Under the pieces are notes generated by a model that saw nothing but the letters and a program-made list of their open reading frames with translations, ran no database searches and had not been told where the DNA came from. A DNA stretch of 64,000 bases from CAIWHR01 sp963708855 (GTDB taxonomy: Bacteria; Pseudomonadota; Gammaproteobacteria; Burkholderiales; Casimicrobiaceae), in assembly GCA_963708855.1 (NCBI GenBank), contig CAVPUM010000027.1, forward strand, positions 60,404-124,403, given 5' to 3'. The translations under genes were made by a program, and so were the position numbers. How positions within the stretch are numbered: the first letter of the stretch is position 1; the number at the start of each line of letters is the position of its first letter. Below are positions 10,240-23,011 of this stretch, one piece after another.

Positions 10240-11004
10240 CTACTTCAGCGCATTGGACAGGAACGCCTGCAGCCGCGCGCTGCGCGGCCCCCCGAGCACG
10301 TCGGCCGGCGACCCTTGCTCTTCGATCGCACCGTTGTGCAGGAAGATCACCTGGCTGCTGACGTCGCGCGCGAAGCCCATCTCGTGCGTGACCACGATCA
10401 TCGTGCGGCCGTCCTCGGCCACCGCACGCATCACGCGCAGCACTTCGCCGACCAGTTCCGGGTCGAGCGCGGAGGTCGGCTCGTCGAACAGCATCACCGC
10501 CGGTTCCATCGCCAGCGCGCGGGCGATCGCCACTCGCTGCTGCTCGCCGCCCGAAAGATGCGCCGGGTAGGCGTCCTTGCGGTGGTAGACGCCCACCCGT
10601 TGCAGGTAGCGCTCGGCCCGGTCGACAGCCTCGGCGCGCGGCAGCCCCAGCACGCGAATGGGCGCCTCGATCACATTGCCCAGGGCCGTCATGTGCGCCC
10701 AGAGATTGAAGTGCTGAAACACCATCGCGATCCGGCTGCGAAAACGCTGCAACTGCGCCGGGTCGCTCGCGGCCAGCGTGTCGGTGCGATCGCGGGCGAG
10801 CTTCAGTTCCTCGCCTTCGAGCGCGATGCTGCCCCGATTGGGTCGCTCGAGCAGATTGAGGCACCGCAGGAAGGTGCTCTTGCCGGAACCCGAGGACCCG
10901 ATCATCGACACCACGTCGCCGGCCCGCGCAACGAGGCTGATGCCTTTCAACACCTCGTTGGCGCCGAAGCGTTTGTGGATGTCGCTGGCGACGAGGGTGT
11001 CCAT
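10240..11004 (-). CDS. Amino-acid ABC transporter ATP-binding protein (HisP/ArtP type)
   Basis: The 254-residue ATPase has Walker A GSSGSGKST, Q-loop FQHFNLWAHM, signature LSGGEQQ, Walker B VMLFDEPTSALD and the switch histidine in VVTHEMG. FNLWAHMTALGNVIEAP is typical of the subgroup for histidine, lysine, arginine and ornithine. No permease or binding protein lies beside it, so its membrane partners must be encoded elsewhere. The neighbouring arginase supports arginine or ornithine as substrate; that link is inferred. Confidence 0.88.
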   Translation of the reverse strand: MDTLVASDIHKRFGANEVLKGISLVARAGDVVSMIGSSGSGKSTFLRCLNLLERPNRGSIALEGEELKLARDRTDTLAASDPAQLQRFRSRIAMVFQHFNLWAHMTALGNVIEAPIRVLGLPRAEAVDRAERYLQRVGVYHRKDAYPAHLSGGEQQRVAIARALAMEPAVMLFDEPTSALDPELVGEVLRVMRAVAEDGRTMIVVTHEMGFARDVSSQVIFLHNGAIEEQGSPADVLGGPRSARLQAFLSNALK

Positions 11005-11237
11005 GTCTCAGGGGCGCAGCAGTTTGCCGGTGCACGGCGGGTTGTCGCCCGACCGGCTGCATGATAAGCGATAGGGGGGCCGAGGCGCGGCGGGGGGCTG
11101 CGTTTTCGTGGCACCTGCAGCTTTTCGTGGTGCCCGGTCGCTTTGGATTCATTTACCAGAATGTCGCATAATTGTTATTATGTAAAATATAATTCGCCGC
11201 TGCCCACGGCCACGGACGTGCCCGCCCTGCATCCAGG
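11005..11237. promoter_or_regulatory. AT-rich intergenic region with a dyad
   Basis: No gene is seen here. A strikingly AT-rich patch at about 11156-11205 contrasts with the GC-rich surroundings and contains the perfect dyad CATAAT-TGTT-ATTATG at 11167-11182. It lies about 160 bases upstream of the HisP-like gene on its transcribed strand and downstream of the VapC remnant. A promoter or operator for the transporter-arginase pair is the simplest reading, but no clear -35/-10 pair could be fixed. Confidence 0.35.
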
Positions 11238-11471
11238 CTAGACCAGCGGGTGCCGCCAGCGAAGGCCGGGAAATCGACTGTAGTCCCGATCCGTCGTGAT
11301 CCACTCGCACAAGGACTCGATGGCCAGCGCCGCGAGATACGCGTCCGGAACGAGATTCCCCCTGGCGCCAACCTCGAGACAAAGGCGGCGAAGGATGGGC
11401 CAATGGCGCGGTCCGGGATCGACGCGAACGGTGTTCGGTGACTTGCGCAGTTTGACGTCGGTGAGAAACAA
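11238..11471 (-). pseudogene. VapC-type PIN toxin, C-terminal remnant
   Basis: The 77-codon frame matches only the C-terminal half of VapC RNases: DPGPRHWPILRRLC, GNLVPDAYLAALAIE and TTDRDYSRFPGLRW, containing the last acidic residues of the PIN site. The N-terminal half with the first catalytic Asp is missing and there is no ATG. Just upstream on the same strand another short frame ends in GVDLDDSASLLELMES with a stop at 11474-11476, which could be the tail of a lost antitoxin. I read this as a decayed toxin-antitoxin locus; nothing else is seen up to 11752. Confidence 0.65.
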
Positions 11472-11752
11472 ACTCAGGATTCCATGAGTTCCAGGAGTGA
11501 GGCAGAATCGTCGAGATCGACCCCGGTGCGCACGCTGTCGGACGCCGCCGCAACGCTCGCAGGTCCAATGGGAGTGAAGTACCGACAGTCCTACCGAACT
11601 TCACCCGACTGCACGACAATGGCCCCAAAGCGAGCATCGCTCCCGCGAACGGCGAGGTTCCGGGTCTTGCCTCTGGCACATGTGCTGGGCCAAGGTACCG
11701 CTTCCAATTCATTCGATACCGCTGATTCATTCGAACACGACGAGGAGAGATC

Positions 11753-12458
11753 ATGCGACCGGTACTGTATATCGCTGTCCTGGCGCTTGTCGGCGCATCG
11801 GCGCAGGCGGCGGCGCCCGAGCAGCCGTTCTTCAACGTCGTCACGCTGGAGGCGAGCGCGACGGCCGACGTGCCCACCGATACGCTCACGGTGACGCTCT
11901 TCGTCGAGGAACAGGGGCCCGACCCCGGCGTGCTCGCGACGCGCGTCAACGCCCGGCTCGACGACGCGCTGGCGAAAGCCAGGAAGGAGCCCAAGGTCGA
12001 AGCGCGCTCGGGCAACTACCAGACCAACCCGACCTACGACCGCGCGAACCAGATCACCGGCTGGCGCATCCGCGCCGACGTCGTGCTCGAAGGCCGCGAC
12101 TTCAAGGCGGTGGCGGCGCTGGCGGGCGCCCTGCAGCCGGCGCTGAAGCTGTGGTCGATGACGTTTTCGCTGTCGCGGGGCGCGCGCGAGGCGGCCGAGG
12201 CGACGCTGCTGACGGCGGCGCTGGGAAAGTTCCAGGAGAAGGCGCGCGCCGTCGCCAAAGGGCTGGGATTCCCCGGTTATGCGCTCGGGCAGATCGTCGT
12301 GCGCAGCGACGGGCCCGGTGATCGCGCCGGTGGCGTACCGCGGCGTCGCGATGTCGGCCATGGCCGAGGCTGCGCCCTCGCCTCCCGTGCCGGTCGAGGG
12401 CGGCAAGAATGCGGTGACCGTCAATGTGTCCGGATCGGTGGTGCTCGGGCCCGGCTAG
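11753..12458 (+). CDS. SIMPL-domain periplasmic protein (frameshifted)
   Basis: The protein has a signal peptide (ALVGASAQAAA) and then a SIMPL/DUF541 domain: VVTLEASATADVPTDTLTVTL near the start, and in another frame the usual end AVTVNVSGSVVLGPG. One extra base in the GGGCCC run at 12310-12317 separates the frames. The total of 706 bases fits a single +1 insertion. Family members such as BP26/YggE are periplasmic, of poorly defined role in stress tolerance. Loss of the C-terminal strand would follow if the shift is real. Confidence 0.75.
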
Positions 12459-12608
12459 TAGACGGGCTGCCGCAAACTGGCCGCGGAAATCCGCGTCGGC
12501 GAAACACGGTTGCCGATGAATCAGCCGATAGCCGTCCACGAGCTCGGCCAGCGCCCGTAGAATCGCGTCGGGGGCAACGCTGCCCCCGTGCCGACACCAA
12601 GGAACCGC

Positions 12609-14055
12609 ATGCGCCGCCAAAGGAATGCCAAGATCGTCGCCACGCTGGGACCGGCGAGCTCGACGCCGCGCGATGATCGCCTCGCTGTTCCATCGCGGCG
12701 TCGACGTCTTCCGCCTCAATTTCAGCCACGGCACACCGGCCGATCATCGAAGGCGGATGGCCGCGATCCGTGCGGTCGAAGCCAAGGCGGGAAGGCCGAT
12801 CGGCGTGCTGATGGACCTGCAGGGTCCCAAGTTGCGCGTCGGCACCTTCGCGCATGGCCACGTGCTGCTCGCCGCGGGCGCGACGCTGCGCCTCGACCTC
12901 GATCCGGCGCCCGGCAGTGCCAAGCGCGTCTGCCTGCCGCATCCGGAGATCTTCGCCATCATGAAACCCGGCCTGCAGCTGCTGCTCGACGACGGCAAGC
13001 TGCGACTGGAAGTCGAACGCTGCAACGACGGCCACGCGATCACCCGCGTCAAGGTGGGCGGCAAGCTCTCCGAGCGCAAGGGCGTCAACATTCCGGAAGC
13101 GATCATTCCGCTGTCGTCGCTCACGGCGAAGGACCGCCGCGACCTCGCGTTCGGCCTCGAGCTGGGCGCCGACTGGGTGGCGCTGTCGTTCGTGCAGCGC
13201 CCCGAGGACATCGACGAAGCCCGCGCGCTGATCGGCGACCGTGCAGGCATCATGGCCAAGCTGGAGAAGCCCATGGCGATCACGAAGCTGGACGCCATCG
13301 TCGAGCGCGCGGACAGCATCATGGTGGCGCGCGGCGATCTCGGGGTCGAAATGCGGCCCGAGCAGGTGCCCACGGTACAGCGGCGCATCCTGCGTGCGTG
13401 CCGTCACGCCGGCAAGCCGGTCATCGTCGCCACGCAAATGCTGGAATCGATGATCACCTCGCCGGTGCCCACGCGCGCCGAGGCGTCCGACGTCGCCACA
13501 GCGGTCTACGACGGCGCCGACGCCGTCATGCTGTCGGCCGAATCGGCCTCTGGCCAGTTTCCGCTCGAAGCGGTGGAGATCATGGACCGGATCATCCGCG
13601 AAGTGGAGCAGGACGAGCACTACCGGACACTCACCGATGCCCAGCACTCGGAGCCACGCGCAACCGCGGCGGATGCCATCTCGCACTCGCTGCGCGAGGC
13701 GGCGCACATTGTGTCCGCCAAGGCCACCGTCATCTACACGCATTCCGGGTCATCTTCCATCCGCGCTTCGCGCGAGCGGCCCGAGGCCCCGATCCTGAGC
13801 CTGACACCGAAAATCTCGACCGCGCGCCGCCTGGCGCTCGTCTGGGGCGTGCATTCGGTGCTGACGAACGAGACCACCGACATCAACACGATGACCGATC
13901 TGGCGTGCAAGACGGCGCTGGAGGAAGGCTTCGCCAAGGTGGGCGACAACGTGGTCATCGCCGCCGGCGTTCCCTTTGGACGGGCGGGGACGACGAACAT
14001 GCTGCGGCTGGCGACGGTGCATTCCAGGAAAAGGCACAAGGGAACGAAGACCTGA
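12609..14055 (+). CDS. pyk: Pyruvate kinase (one N-terminal frameshift)
   Basis: The enzyme converts phosphoenolpyruvate and ADP to pyruvate and ATP. The N terminus MRRQRNAKIVATLGPASS starts at ATG 12609 with AAGGA upstream; from about 12670 the homologous frame continues as MIASLFHRGVDVFRLNFSHG in another phase. Later motifs are intact: MDLQGPKLRVG, GVNIPEA, MVARGDLGVE and ATQMLESM. The 1447-base length fits one extra base at about 12665-12673. Because the rest is perfect, a sequence error is more likely than loss of function. Confidence 0.9.
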
Positions 14056-14110
14056 TCCCGCCAATGTCCTGCGCGACCGCAAGGCCCGGCGGCAGCCTCA
14101 CGTGCGCCCG

Positions 14111-15494
14111 CTACATGAGCAGGCGTCGCGCCATCCGGAGGTGGGTTTCGAGGTGGAGGCCGAGGTCGAGCGTGGTGAGTTGCCCTTCCCGCACGACGAC
14201 CCGGCCATTGATCACCGCCGTGCCGACGTCGCCAGCGCCGCAGAACACGAGTGCGGCGACCGGATCCTGCGTCGCCCCGGCGTGCCGGAGACCGTCGACC
14301 GCGAAGGCGACGAAATCGGCGGCCATGCCGGGCGCGAGGTGGCCGATGTCGTCGCGGCCGAGCACGCTCGCCCCTCCTCGCGTCGCCATCTCCAGCGCGG
14401 CGCGGGCCGACAGCGCGGCGGGGTCGCCCGACAACCTTGCGAGCAGCAGGGCCTGACGCACCTCGGCGAGCATCTGGCTACCGTCGTTGGAGGCGCTGCC
14501 GTCGACACCCAGTCCTACGGCGATGCCGGCGTCGCGCATCCTGCGCACGGGCGCGATGCCGGAGCCGAGGCGCATGTTCGAGCACGGGCAATGGGCGACG
14601 CCGGTTCCCGTCCGCGCGAACAGCGCGATCCCCGGCGCATCGAGCTGCACGCAGTGCGCGTGCCACACGTCGGGTCCGGTCCAGCCCAGCGCTTCCGCGT
14701 ACTCGGAGGGTGTCTTGTTGTACTTCTCGCGGCTGAACGCGACGTCGTTCACGCTTTCCGCGAGGTGCGTGTGGAGCCGGACGCCGCAGCTGCGTGCCAG
14801 CAGGGCCGCTTCGCGCATCAGGGACTCGGTGACGCTGAATGGCGAGCATGGGGCGATGCCGATCCGCACCATCGCGAGTCGCGCCGGATCGTGGTGGGTC
14901 TCGATCACGCGCCTGGCATCGCGCAGGATGGCGCCTTCGCTCTCGGTCAGCGCGTCGGGCGGCAGCCCGCCCTGGCTTTCGCCCAGGCTCATCGCGCCGC
15001 GCATGGCATGGAAGCGCAGGCCGATTTGCGCGCGCGGCGTCGATCGTGTCGTCGAGCCGGCAGCCGTTCGGAAACGCATACAGATGGTCGCTCGAGGTCG
15101 TGCAGCCCGAGAGCATCAGCTCCGCCATCGCCGTCTGCGCCGAAACGCGGATCGCATCCGGCGTGAGCCGTGCCCAGATCGGATAGAGCGCCTTCAGCCA
15201 GCCGAACAGCTCGCTGTCCTGCGCCGCCGGGACGACGCGCGACAGGGTCTGGAACATGTGATGGTGCGTGTTGACGAGGCCGGGCAGCAGGACGTGACCG
15301 GGAAGATCGATCACCTCGTCGGCCGACGGGGGCAGATCGGCGGTCGCGCCGACCTGCTCGATCCGGTTGCCGCGGACGAAGAGCCCGCCGTCGGGAATCT
15401 CGCGCCGCGCGTCGTCCATCGTGACCAGCACGTCGGCATGACGCGCCAGCAGCGTTCGTTCGACTGCGGGCCCGCCCGCGCGTGTTTCAGGCAT
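14111..15494 (-). CDS. 8-oxoguanine deaminase (one frameshift)
   Basis: This amidohydrolase belongs to the group that deaminates 8-oxoguanine to urate, related to AtzB/TrzN. Metal-site motifs are clear: NTHHHMFQT, HTHLAESVND, HCVQLD and GLGVDGSASND. VVPAAQDSELFGWLKALYP is typical of this subgroup and unlike plain guanine deaminase. The frame breaks at about 15024-15029, where AAA replaces an expected AA (length 1384, +1). The start used is ATG 15494, which overlaps the guaD end by eight bases. Its neighbours are all purine-catabolic. Confidence 0.85.
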
Positions 15495-16819
15495 GCGTGC
15501 GCACGTGCGCCGGCGAGCCGAGCACATGGGTGGCGTGCACCGCGCGGTCGTCGCCCATGATCATGAACGCGAACAGCTTTTCGGTGAGCGCCGTCGTGCG
15601 GGCCATGCGCCGCGCCAGCAGCGGGGTCGCGTCCGGGTCCAGGACCACGAAGTCGGCCTCCTTGCCGATGTCGAAGTTGCCGATGCGCTCATCGAGGTAC
15701 AGCGCGGTCGCGCCGCCCAGCGTCGCGAGATAGAAGGCGCGCAGCGGCGAGCAGCGTCTGGCCGGCGAGCTGGCATACCTTGTACGACTCGTCGAGCGTG
15801 CGCAGCAGCGAAAGGCTCGTGCCGCCGCCGACATCGGTGCCGAGGCCCACGCGCACGCCGGCGTCGTGGGCTGCCTCGGCGTCGAACAGACCGCTGCCGA
15901 GGAACAGGTTCGACGTCGCGCAGAACGACATCGCGGCACCCGTCGCCGCCATCCGCCGCCGGTCCGCCGCGTCGAGGTGGATGCAGTGCGCGTAGACGGC
16001 GCGGGGCCGCAGCAGGCCGTAGTGATCGTAGACGTCGAGGTAGCTGCGGCTCCAGGGATAGAGCTCGGCCACCCACGCCACCTCGCCGCGATTTTCCGCG
16101 ACGTGCGATTGCAGATAGACGCCCGGGTGCTCGTCGAGCAGCCGGCCGCAGAGCTCGAGCTGGCGCTCGGTCGACGTCGGCGCGAAACGCGGCGTCACCG
16201 CGTAGAGCAGCCGCTCGCGGCCGTGCCACCGCGCGATCAGCGCCTTGCTGTCGGCGTACCCGGAGTCCGCGGTGTCGCGCACGGTCGCGGGGACGTTGCG
16301 ATCCATCAGCACCTTTCCGGCGATCAGCCGCATCGCGCGCGCGCCTGCCGCCTCGAAGATCGCGTCGACCGACACCTTGTGCGTCGTCGCGAACACCATC
16401 GCGGTGGTCGTGCCGTTGCGCAGCAGCTCGCGCACGAAGAATTCGGCGACCTCCGTTGCGTAGTCCGGGTCGCCGAAGCGCGGCTTCGATCGGGAACGTG
16501 TAACACTCGAGCCATTCGAGCAGCTGCGCGCCGTGCGAGGCGATGATGTCGGTCTGCGCGTAGTGGACGTGCGTGTCGACGAAGCCGGGGAGGATCAGCT
16601 TGCCGCGATAGTCGGTGACGCCGCATCGGGCGGCAGCGAGGCGAGGATCTCGGTCGCCGGACCCAGCGCGGCCACGCGACCGTCCCGCACTACCAGCATT
16701 CCGTCGGCGAAATGTCGGTGCGCAGCGTCGCCCAGCGTTGCCGGATCGCCGACGAAATCGAGGATCTCGCCGCGATAGGCGGTGACCTCTGCGGCTTCGG
16801 GCGCCCTGCGGCCTGGCAT
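15487..16819 (-). CDS. guaD: Guanine deaminase (three frameshifts)
   Basis: The enzyme deaminates guanine to xanthine. Across three frames the complete protein can be read: AYRGEILDFVGDP at the start, DTHVHYAQTD, the family-typical FFVRELLRNGTTTAM, QSHVAEN, HCIHLD, GTDVGGGTSLSLL, and an end at SPAHVRTHA. Shifts lie near 16620 (one base missing), 16482 (one extra) and 15745 (one extra); the 1333-base total fits that sum. Zn ligands are all present. It sits between 8-oxoguanine deaminase and urate hydroxylase. Confidence 0.88.
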
Positions 16820-16839
16820 GCGCGTCCGCCCGGCCGGGA

Positions 16840-18034
16840 TCAATGCTTCGCGCCCTGCGCGAACCAGGCCGCGACGATGCCGCGTTCGTCGTCGGTCATC
16901 CGGGTCAGGTTGCCGATCGGCATGTAGCGGTTGCCGACGGTCTCGGCGATCTTCGCCGCGTTCTGCCCGATCTGCTCCGCAGTCTCCAGCACGACCCCCT
17001 TCGGCGGCTGCGCGAAGCCCGCCTGCGTCGGTTGCGCCGCGTGACAGCCGAGGCAGCGCGCATCGAGCACCGTCTTCAGCTGCGCGAAGGTCACGCCGCC
17101 GGCTGGCCGGGGGCGTCGGCGCCGGAGCCATCGCGACCGCGAGCCCGAGCAGCAGGACAACGGCGAGCGCCGGGAGCAGCCACGCCGTCCGGCCCTTGTG
17201 CCGCAGCACGAAGAACTGCCGGATCAGCACGCCGGCCAGCATGATCACGCCGAGCACGATCCAGCCGTACGGATGGCTGTAGGTCATCGGGTAGTGGTTG
17301 CTGATCATCACGAACAGCACGGGCAGCGTGAGGTAGGTGTTGTGCACCGATCGCTGCTTGCCGATCGACCCCCGGCGTCGGGCCGGGCTCGCGGCCCGCA
17401 CGGATGTCGGCGACCATCGGTCTTCTGTCCCGGGATGATGTGAAAGAAAACGTTGCCCACCATCATCGTGCCGATCATCGCGCCGACGTGGACGAAGGCC
17501 GCGCGGGCGCCGAAGACGTGGAACAGCGCCCAGGCGGACGCCATCACCAGCGCCAGCATCGCGCCGGCGAGGACAGTTCTCGTGGCCGGCGAGGAGGCGG
17601 CACAGGAGATCGTAGACGAGCCAGCCGCCGGCGACGAACGCGATGCTGATGGCCACGGCGGACGTGGGGCGACAGCGCCAGCACGCTCTGGTCGATCAGA
17701 TACGAGCTCGCGCCGTACCAGTAGATGAGCGCGAGGAGCCCCATCCCCGAGAGCCAGGTCGTGTAGGCCTCCCACTTCGACCAGTGCAGGTTTTCCGGCA
17801 GCGGCTCGCCCTTCGGTCCGGTGAGGTACTTGCGGCTGTTGTAGAAGCCGCCGCCGTGGACGGCCCACAGCTCGCCGAACACGCCCCGCTTCGCTTCGCT
17901 CCGGCTTCTTCGGCGGCGACAGCGAGTTGTCGAGCATCACGAAATAGAAGGACGCGCCGATCCACGCGACGCCGGCAGACCAGGTGCAGCCAGCGGACGA
18001 GCAGGTTGAGCCAGTCGACGATGTACGCTTCCAT
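16840..18034 (-). CDS. puuD: Urate hydroxylase PuuD with cytochrome c domain (multiply frameshifted)
   Basis: PuuD is an inner-membrane urate oxidase that passes electrons through a C-terminal cytochrome c domain. In pieces one reads MEAYIVDWLNLLVRWLHLV, the loop HGGGFYNSRKYLTG, NLHWSKWEAYTTWLSG, several membrane helices, SVHNTYLTLPVLFVMISNHY, and the haem motif CLGCH with the distal methionine in NRYMPIGNLT. About seven shifts lie near 17977, 17895, 17660, 17575, 17420, 17380 and 17103. The 1195-base length fits a normal 400-residue PuuD, so the gene looks whole apart from the shifts. Confidence 0.88.
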
Positions 18035-18142
18035 GCGCCACCTTTGCGAGCGGGAGCTCCGAGCGCTCCCGCCGGCGCCGCGGGTGCCGCGGTGCACCGG
18101 TGGCCGGCGTGCGGCCACCGGGACGGCGGAAGGATTCGCGGC

Positions 18143-19230
18143 CTACTTCTTGGGCAGCTTGCTCGCCACGCCCTGGACGTAGAAGTCCATCTTGCCGAGT
18201 TCCTCGTCGGTCATGTTCTTGCCTGCGGCAACGCGCGTCTTGCCGTCCTGGTCGACCACGGGGCCGGCGAACGGATGCAGCGTGCCCGCCTTGATCTCGC
18301 CTTCGAGCTTCGCGACCTGCGCCTTGACGTCCGCCGGGATCGCCGGGTTGAGCGGCGCGAGCTTGATCATGCCGTCCTTCATGCCGCCCCAGACGTTGGT
18401 CGTCTTCCACGTGCCGCCGATCGCGTCGTTGACGGTCTTGGCGTAGAAGTCACCCCAGACGTGCGTGGTCGCCGTCAGGTGGGCCTTCGGGCCGTATTTC
18501 GACATGTCGGAGTGGTAGCCGAACGCGTACTTGCCCTTCTCTTCGGCGGCCTGGACGACAGCCGTCGAGTCGGTGTGGTGGGTGACGATGTCGGCACCCT
18601 GCGAGAGCAGCGTGTTGGCCGCCTCGCGCTCCTTGCCCGGGTCGTACCACGAGTTCACCCAGATCACGCGCACTTCCGCCTTGGGGTTGACGGTGCGCGC
18701 GCCCCGGGTGAACGCGTTGATGCCCTGCAGCACCTCGGGGATCGGGAATGCCGCGACATAGCCCAGCACGTTGCTCTTGGTCATCTTGCCGGCGATCACG
18801 CCGTTGAGATAGCGGCCTTCGTAGAAGCGCGCGTTGTAGATGCCGAAGTTCGGACCGGTCTTGTAGCCGGTCGCGTGCATGAAGGTGACCTTGGGGAACT
18901 GCTTCGACACCTTCTCCATGTAGTTCATGTAGCCGAAGCTCGTGGCGAACACGACGCTGCAGCCGCTTTGCGCGAGCTCGCGGATCACGCGCTCGGCGTC
19001 GGCGCCCTCGGCGACGTTCTCGACGTACTTGGTCTTGACCTTGCCGCGCGAGCGCCTTCTCCATTTCCCTGCGCCCGAGATCGTGCTGATACGTCCAGCC
19101 CGCGTCCCCGATCGGGCTCACGTACACGTAGCACACGCTCACCGGCTCCGCGGCAGTCGCACTCACGGCGATCGTCGCGGCGCCGGCGAGCGCGGCCAGG
19201 GATCCTGATCATGCCTTTCCAGTGCAACAT
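18143..19230 (-). CDS. BMP-family ABC transporter substrate-binding protein (two frameshifts)
   Basis: This is a BmpA/Med-type periplasmic binding protein; relatives bind purine nucleosides or bases. It starts MLHWKGMIRI, then has a signal peptide ending SATAAEP in another frame, then CYVYVSPIGDAGWTYQHD, ATSFGYMNYM, THHTDSTAVVQAAEEKGK and FAGPVVDQDGK. Extra bases near 19208 and 19050 explain the 1088-base length. It belongs with the permeases and ATPase that follow; the purine genes around it support purines as substrate (inference). Confidence 0.88.
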
Positions 19231-19394
19231 TTGATGCCTCCTCTGGTGAACTCGACTTGGCCGGCGGCGCCGACCGGTCTTGCTGCTTCCCGCATTCCAC
19301 TGCCGCCACCCGCAGCCGGTGGCGCCAATCACGTCCGCCGCGGCTGCGTCTGCCTGCCGCTGCCCCGTCACGACCGGTGTCCTGCTACCCGCCG

Positions 19395-20332
19395 TCAGGC
19401 GTCGGGCCGATAGGGCTGGCCCAGCGACGCCGGCGAGTTCAGCCGGATCGTGTTGACGTTCCGGGAGATCACGACCAGGACGATGATCGTCGCCCAGTAT
19501 GGCAGCGACGACAGGAACTGGGACGGAATTTCGATCTCCGCGCCCGAGCCCTGGAGGAAGAGCTGCGCGATCATCACGCCGCCGAAGAGGTAGGCGCCGA
19601 CGAGCACGCGCAGCGGTCGCCAGGTCGCGAACACGACCAGCGCGAGCGCGATCCAGCCGCGGCCCGACACCATGCCCTCGACCCAGAGCGGCGTGTAGAA
19701 CACCGACAGGAACGCGCCGCCCGACGCCCGCCATCGCGCCCCCGAACAGCGTGGCGAGGTAGCGGATCCGGATGACCGGATAGCCGATCGAGTGGGCGGA
19801 GGCCGGCGACTCGCCGACCGCCCGCAGCACGAGACCGGGGCGGCTCCGGTACAGGAACCAGACGATCGCCGCCGAACAGCGCCCACGACGCATACACGAG
19901 CGCCTGCTGGTTGAAGAGCGCCGGGCCGAGCACCGGAATGTCCGCGAGCAGCGGAATCCGCAGCGTCCGGCACCGCCGGAAGCGTGACGGATTCGTAGGG
20001 CTTGCCGATGAACGCGGACAGCCCGACGCCGAAGATCGACAGCGCAAGGCCCGAGGCGACCTGATTGGCGAGCAGCGTCAGCGTCAGCATCGCGAAGATC
20101 AGCGCCATCAGGGCCCCGGCCGCGCAGCCCGGCGAGCGCACCGAGCGTCGCGCTGCCCGTGTGATGCGCCGCGGCGAACCCGGCGATGGCGCCCGACGGC
20201 CATCATGCCCTCGGCGCCGAGGTTCAGCACGCCCGATTTCTCGGTGACGAGCTCGCCCAGCGCCGTGATGATGAGCGGCGTGCCCGCGACGATGGTCGCG
20301 ACGAGGATGGCGGTGAGGATGCTGTCTTCCAC
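19395..20332 (-). CDS. ABC transporter permease, BMP-associated, second subunit (frameshifted)
   Basis: This hydrophobic permease is of the BPD_transp_2 type that pairs with BMP-family binding proteins. It begins MEDSILTAILVATIVAGTPL and contains GVLNLGAEGMMAV, a hallmark of the family, then reads through several frames (SGLALSIFGVGLSAFIG, SIGYPVIRIRYLATLFGGAM) to the end LNSPASLGQPYRPDA. The 938-base length is normal for 310 residues but the frame breaks several times. It ends 164 bases before the binding protein gene. Confidence 0.85.
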
Positions 20333-20338
20333 GTCCGT

Positions 20339-21399
20339 TCAGCCTCGCATGCCGGACCAGCGCAGCCGGTAGTTGACGAACACGTCGGCGCCGAGCAGGA
20401 AGAAGAGCAGCATCCCCTGGAAGACCTTCGAGATCGACGATGGCAGGTTGAGGTACTGCTGCGCCTGCTCGCCGCCGAGGTAGAGCAGCGCCATCAGCAG
20501 GCTCGCGAAGAAGATGCCGACCGGATTGAGCCGCCCGACGAAGGCCACGATGATCGCGGCGAAGCCGTAGTTGTTCGACACGTGCTCGGTGAGCTGGCCC
20601 ATCGGCCCGGAGACTTCTCCCATGCCGGCGATCCCGGCCATCGCGCCGCCGGCCAGGAGGCCGGTCCAGATCGTCCGCTTGCGCGGAAAATCCGGCATAG
20701 CGCGCGGCGGCTTCGGCCTGGCCCGCGACCTGCATCTGAAAGCCCATGAAGCTCCGGTGCATGAACACGTAGCCCGCCAGCAAGGCGCCGAGCGCGACCA
20801 GGAACGCCGCGTTGAGGCGCGTGCCTTCGACCAGGATCGGCAGGATCGCGGCGTCGTGGAACATCTTGGTCTGCGGAAAATTGAATCCCTCCGGATCCTT
20901 CCACGGTCCATGCACCAGCCAGGACACGCCGAGCTGCGCGATGTAGACCAGCATCAGCGACACGAGGATCTCGTTGGCGTTGAACTGGGTCTTGAGCAGG
21001 CGCCGCGATGGACGCCCAGAGCGCCCCGCCGATGGCGCCGGCCACGACCATCAGCGGCAGCAGCAGCGGGCTGGAGCTGCCGGCGAAGTAGAGCGCGACG
21101 CCGCCGCCGGCGATCGCGCCGACGATGTACTGGCCCTCGGCGCCGATGTTCCAGACGTTGGCGCGGAAGCCGACGGCGAGGCCGACGGCGATCAGCATCA
21201 GCGGCGTCGCCTTCAGCAGGAGCTCGGACACGCCGTAGGCGTCCTTCAGCGGGCTCAGAAAGAAGACGCGGAAGCCCTTCGACCGGGTTCTTGCCGAGCG
21301 CCGCGAAGATGACGAGGCCACCGACGAAGCGTGAGCACGACCGCGAGCAGCGGCGACGCATAGCGCATCGTGTTCGAGGGCTCGGGGCGCGCTTCGAAT

Positions 21400-21410
<11 letters not shown>
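20339..21410 (-). CDS. ABC transporter permease, BMP-associated, first subunit (frameshifted)
   Basis: A permease of about 355 residues with the family motif NVWNIGAEGQYIVGAIAG and many membrane helices. The N terminus MLPRFEARPEPSNTMRYASPLL starts at ATG 21410, overlapping the ATPase stop. Shifts near 21330, 21275, 21005 and 20690 split the frame, yet segments such as WLVHGPWKDPEGFNFPQT and the C-terminal NYRLRWSGMRG are intact. It ends seven bases before the second permease start, as expected in one operon. Confidence 0.86.
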
Positions 21411-22977
<1,567 letters not shown>

Positions 22978-23011
22978 CGCCTTCCCTTTGCGCAATCGCT
23001 CTGCGGCGAAC

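Noticed and set aside
9099..10361. 420-codon plus-strand frame opposite arginase
   Set aside because: Arginase motifs on the minus strand are complete; the opposite frame has none.
16840..18034. Programmed frameshifting as explanation for the multiple frames of puuD
   Set aside because: About seven shifts at unrelated sites, without slippery heptamers or stimulatory structures that recur, do not fit programmed recoding.
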